A program made the translations under genes and the position numbers. A stretch of 64,000 bases of DNA from Brassica napus (Eukaryota; Streptophyta; Magnoliopsida; Brassicales; Brassicaceae), in assembly GCF_020379485.1 (NCBI RefSeq), contig NC_063437.1, positions 2,046,001 to 2,110,000 on the forward strand, given 5' to 3'. Each line of letters starts with the position of its first letter. Position 1 is the stretch's first letter. Under the pieces are notes generated by a model that worked only from the letters and a program-made list of their open reading frames with translations, was not told where the DNA came from and ran no database searches. Of the stretch, positions 60,807 through 64,000 are shown piece after piece.

Positions 60807-61908
60807 ATGCAACACATTCCCCAAAGAATCCACGAACTTCAAGAAGGGGTTTCAGTGCGTCCTATCATAGTATGTATAAGAAATGTTTGGGACATCAAAA
60901 AACACCAAATAGATAATACTCGAACTTCCATCGGCTTCCTGTGCTACGACCACCACGTAAGCCTTTTCTAAACTTCTATATATATATATATATATATATA
61001 TGTTTTCCAATCCACCATATTTGATTTAAATAACTCACTGCTTACTTAATTGGATTGGCACACCAAAATTTGATCACACCCAGGGACAACTATTAGAAGG
61101 TCGGGTCACCGGAGACATTCAGCCAGATGATCCAAAAAACTTAACCGAAGGAGATACATATGAGTTCTCGAGATTTTCTGTCATACATAATTCCCGACAA
61201 CGGAAACTCACCCAACTGCCTTACAATATTCAGATCAACCAAAAGACAATAGCATTGAATGTTACACTCGATTGTCCGATATTTCCAGTTCACAGTTTAT
61301 CTCCTCAGAAATACAGAAATCTATTGCGGTTGGCCATTTTGCCCACACACTTACCAGGTAAATATGTCATCCCAGTATTAATTAAACAAATATGTATATT
61401 TATTCTAAAATAAATGTGCAGATGTCGTCGGACAGATAGTCATAATACAAAAAATAAAACCTCACCACCCGGAACTCAATATTGATGCCACGATTGGCCT
61501 ACGGCTGAACAGGTTAGTTTAACACAATAGTTAACAACAGAATAATTATTATCTTCATACCACATCTCTATCTCAGGTCAACGATCGTCAAACTCATATT
61601 GTGCGACAAGCAAGCAGCAGATTTTAGCATCCTATAAAGTAAGAAAGATAGAAAATTTAAAGTTATGATCGTCACAAGCTTAATTCCTAAACTAATCCAA
61701 GGTAAATAATTCTATATAACACATCAAAAAATCATACATATATAATTTTTTTATTTAACAGCATAAGAATAATATCCAATATTTTGCAGGCAAACTTATA
61801 CTCCGTTCAACACCAGCAACAATTTTCTACTTCAACAAATCAATTGATTACATAAAGCATTTCAAAAGGCGAATAAGGGATTACGCAAAAACATGCAGCA
61901 CGGAGTGA
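60807..61908 (+). pseudogene. second Helitron RPA-like gene, damaged
   Basis: Exon-like blocks 60807-60956, 61084-61357, 61422-61512, 61577-61701 and 61790-61908 join in phase across GT-AG introns. The product is an OB-fold protein of the DUF223/RPA kind: VSVRPIIVCIRNVWDIKKHQ, then GQLLEGRVTGDI, DVVGQIVIIQKI and VKLILCDKQAADFSIL. An in-frame TAA at 61635-61637 interrupts it. After that the frame reads KVMIVTSLIPKLIQGKLILR, which is typical of the end of this OB domain. I therefore read it as a gene with a nonsense mutation. A truncated product ending at FSIL, or an unseen intron, would be the alternative. It is unlike the first RPA gene in sequence, so it is not a simple duplicate. Confidence 0.7.
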
Positions 61909-62866
61909 CCCTATTTCATGCATCATTCGGATTATTATTCTCTCTCTCACAAATTTGATACCTAGATTTATTTTCATATAAAATTGTTTTATGATTCCTT
62001 TCCTTTAAAACCCTACTTCTATATAATACTTAAAAAAGGCGATGTCTAGATGTGATTGAGCAAGAAGAAAGAATAATAGATGATGAAATTTCAAATAGAT
62101 TTTAAAGACCTTTAATTTATGTAATATTACAAAACTCCAAATTCGTTTATTACAATAAAAATTTTACCAACATATATATTAAAATAATATTCTGAAACGA
62201 TATTCAACTGTAAGTTTTCAACAATTACACGTTTAAAAAATATTATTAAGTATGCTTCGTTTTTTGAAAATTGGGTGTTTATATATTAAATAGGTTATTG
62301 GAATACTTTTTCTTTTGCTGAATTTATTCGAAATAAGACTCCGACCTTTTGAAATAAGAGAATTTATGTTATATACATAAATTCAGGACAAAACTCTAAA
62401 ATTTATGTTAACGATTATCGAGGATCAGGTGCTAACAACCGTCACACTCCAAGATCATATTGCCCTGATTGCTAATTTATTATAATGTAGAGCACCTACA
62501 AAAATTGTACTAATAATCACTATTTTATATGCTATGTATCAAGATTTAACATGATGGAATCTTAATCTAAAAGGCTATGCGAAGATATCAAATATTATTT
62601 TAAGACTCCAACTTTATGAAACCCATGTCTAGAAAGGTCACTTTTTCGGGTTATGTAATTAAACGATTTCGCAATTAACTTTAGCTAACGTTATGTCATC
62701 CACTGAGCTACTGTTGTTTTAGTTTTATTTGGTGGAGATTGGAGTGGAGGACACAACAACCACCTCAACACTTATTGCGTCCATACAATCAACACCAAAA
62801 TTTAATATGATATTTTGTTTCAACATTTTCACAAACAAATAACCCGGGCGTAGCCCGGGAACGGAC
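61909..62866. other. Helitron 3' arm, non-coding
   Basis: AT-rich sequence without a supported gene, leading to the terminal hairpin and CTAG at 62867-62870. Confidence 0.45.
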
Positions 62867-62870
62867 CTAG

Positions 62871-63352
62871 TTTTATATTAGTAGTATTATATTTCAATGG
62901 TATATTAGATGATTGATTATAAATTAATTTAATAAAATTTTCAAAACTAAAAATACATGTTTAAAAAGATAATTCTTATATATTGTGTTGTTATCTAGAA
63001 ATACTATTTTCTGTTACAAACAAAAATTAAAATTAAAATATCAAATAATTTATAATTAAATATTAATCAAGCAAAAACGTTTGTATAAAGATATTTCTAA
63101 AATATTTCTAATATGTGAGTGATTTAAAAAAATTAACACAATAATAAGCATATATATTTTAGTGAAAAAACTTGTTATATATAATGATTTGATGTTTGAT
63201 AACTTTTTGAAAACATTAATAATACTTTATTATGTTAATTTTTGAATTATTTAAATATAAATTGATAAGTATTCGTAAAAGATCGCATGTGCGGGAAAAC
63301 AGTATACATATGTTTACAGTTTACACTATGGAAGTTTCTTTAATAATAACAA
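62871..63352 (+). other. SSL9-type intron 1, right part
   Basis: Aligns with 25625-25985 and then 26880-27013 of the intact SSL9-like intron (landmarks: atattagatgattgattataaatta, gtatatttctaatatgtgagtga, gatcgcatgtgcggg, tttacactatggaag). About 0.9 kb present in the intact intron, including the hAT MITE at 26035, is absent here. The alignment stops exactly at 63352, where a Helitron begins. Confidence 0.82.
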
Positions 63353-64000
63353 CTAGGTTAAGATCCGCGCATTGCGCAAGATGAACATTATATATATAAA
63401 TTATTTTATGTATTAAATTTTTTTACATATTATAAAATAATAAATATATATTGAATAATTAAAAGTTTGTAACTATTAGATATATAATTAAATTGGTGTG
63501 AACATATAAATCAGTTTTATTAATCCAAAAAATATTTTTTTTTATAATTGATAGGACATGTAATTAAATTTAAATGATACTAACATACATAGTGTATTTT
63601 AGTATACTTTTAATATTAATGTCTATTAAATGATGATTTCTACTCATATATTTTTTGATCATTTGTATCTTTTATAGAAAATTTTTTAAATTACTGATAA
63701 CAAAATTTTTATTGTGGGATTAATAGTTTTAGTAATTTATATTTTTAAAAATAAGTTGTCAATGTTCGTTCAAAACTGTTATCAAAACAATTGTTCAAAG
63801 TAAATTTTGAAACTAAAATATTTATGTATTTTATGTGGTCTATAATTTAATTTATCATATATATATATATTAATATAATTAATTAAATTAGAATTTTTAG
63901 TTATATAATTTTGTAATCATTTGTATTTTTTCATAACAAAAATTTTAAACTATGGATCACAAAATTTGAATGTGAGGCTTTTAACAGTTTTAGTCATTTA
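63353..64000 (-). mobile_element. Helitron, minus strand, 3' part (continues past the window)
   Basis: Begins at CTAG (63353-63356) followed by gttaagatccgcgcattgcgcaag, the reverse complement of a Helitron 3' hairpin end of the 33067-34113 family. It entered the SSL9 intron between A and T: the intact paralogue reads aataacaa|tgatat at this point. The 5' end lies beyond the window. Confidence 0.78.

Larger units (their letters stand above)
55683..62870 (+). mobile_element. Helitron carrying RPA70-like genes (7.2 kb)
   Basis: The left end is TCTAACACTACTAAAAGCAA, preceded by A. The right end is a hairpin (cccgggcgtagcccggg) followed by aacggacCTAG (62867-62870) and then T. Both flanks belong to SSL9 intron 1, and the intact paralogue provides the uninterrupted version. 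It encodes one intact and one damaged replication-protein-A-like protein. Plant Helitrons typically carry such RPA genes next to a Rep/helicase gene; the Rep/helicase is missing here, so this copy is non-autonomous. A hAT MITE (60116-60726) is nested inside. Confidence 0.85.

Overview
This is plant nuclear DNA. Genes carry GT-AG introns, spacers are strongly AT-rich, and Helitrons, MULEs, hAT, CACTA, Harbinger and Stowaway elements are nested in one another. The gene content points to Brassicaceae: a tandem cluster of strictosidine-synthase-like (SSL) genes sits beside a pair of subgroup Ib bHLH genes. This matches, from memory, the Arabidopsis chromosome 3 neighbourhood of bHLH38/39 (At3g56970-56980) and SSL8-10 (At3g57010-57030). 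The exact species cannot be told from the sequence.

Layout, all host genes on the + strand. (1) 4.4-15.3 kb: an SSL10-like pseudogene. Its two exons are now about 9.8 kb apart because two minus-strand Helitrons entered the intron, one of them carrying a 4.76-kb MULE-like element with internal tandem repeats. (2) 15.8-17.4 kb: an intact SSL8-like gene. (3) 19.2-24.4 kb: an apparently complete PIF/Harbinger transposon with TTA target duplication and three ORFs (GRF zinc finger, SANT/Myb-like, DDE transposase). (4) 25.1-28.2 kb: an intact SSL9-like gene. (5) 30.5-32.1 kb: a frameshifted bHLH38/39 pseudogene with a hAT MITE in its intron. (6) 34.8-35.6 kb: an intact bHLH39-like iron-deficiency regulator. 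(7) 38.0-39.7 kb: a second intact SSL8-like gene, about 95% identical in protein to the first. (8) 44.2-47.7 kb: a broken third SSL8-like copy carrying a CACTA element. (9) 48.4-52.5 kb: two related hAT-like elements, one holding a captured fragment of a 20S proteasome beta-5 gene. (10) 54.4 kb to the window end: a broken SSL9 copy. Its exon 1 is split by a solo LTR. Its intron holds a 7.2-kb Helitron with one intact RPA70-like gene and one decayed RPA-like gene, and then another Helitron that runs off the window.

Four SSL paralogues share long flanks and introns, so the window holds its own 'empty sites': the boundaries of several insertions can be read by comparing paralogous copies. The working host genes are three SSL beta-propeller proteins (probably endomembrane-anchored) and one bHLH transcription factor. 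The remaining DNA is mobile elements, pseudogenes and unassigned AT-rich spacer. I found no RNA genes, CRISPR arrays or clearly new host system. The most system-like items are the three-ORF Harbinger, the RPA-carrying Helitron and the proteasome-fragment hAT element.
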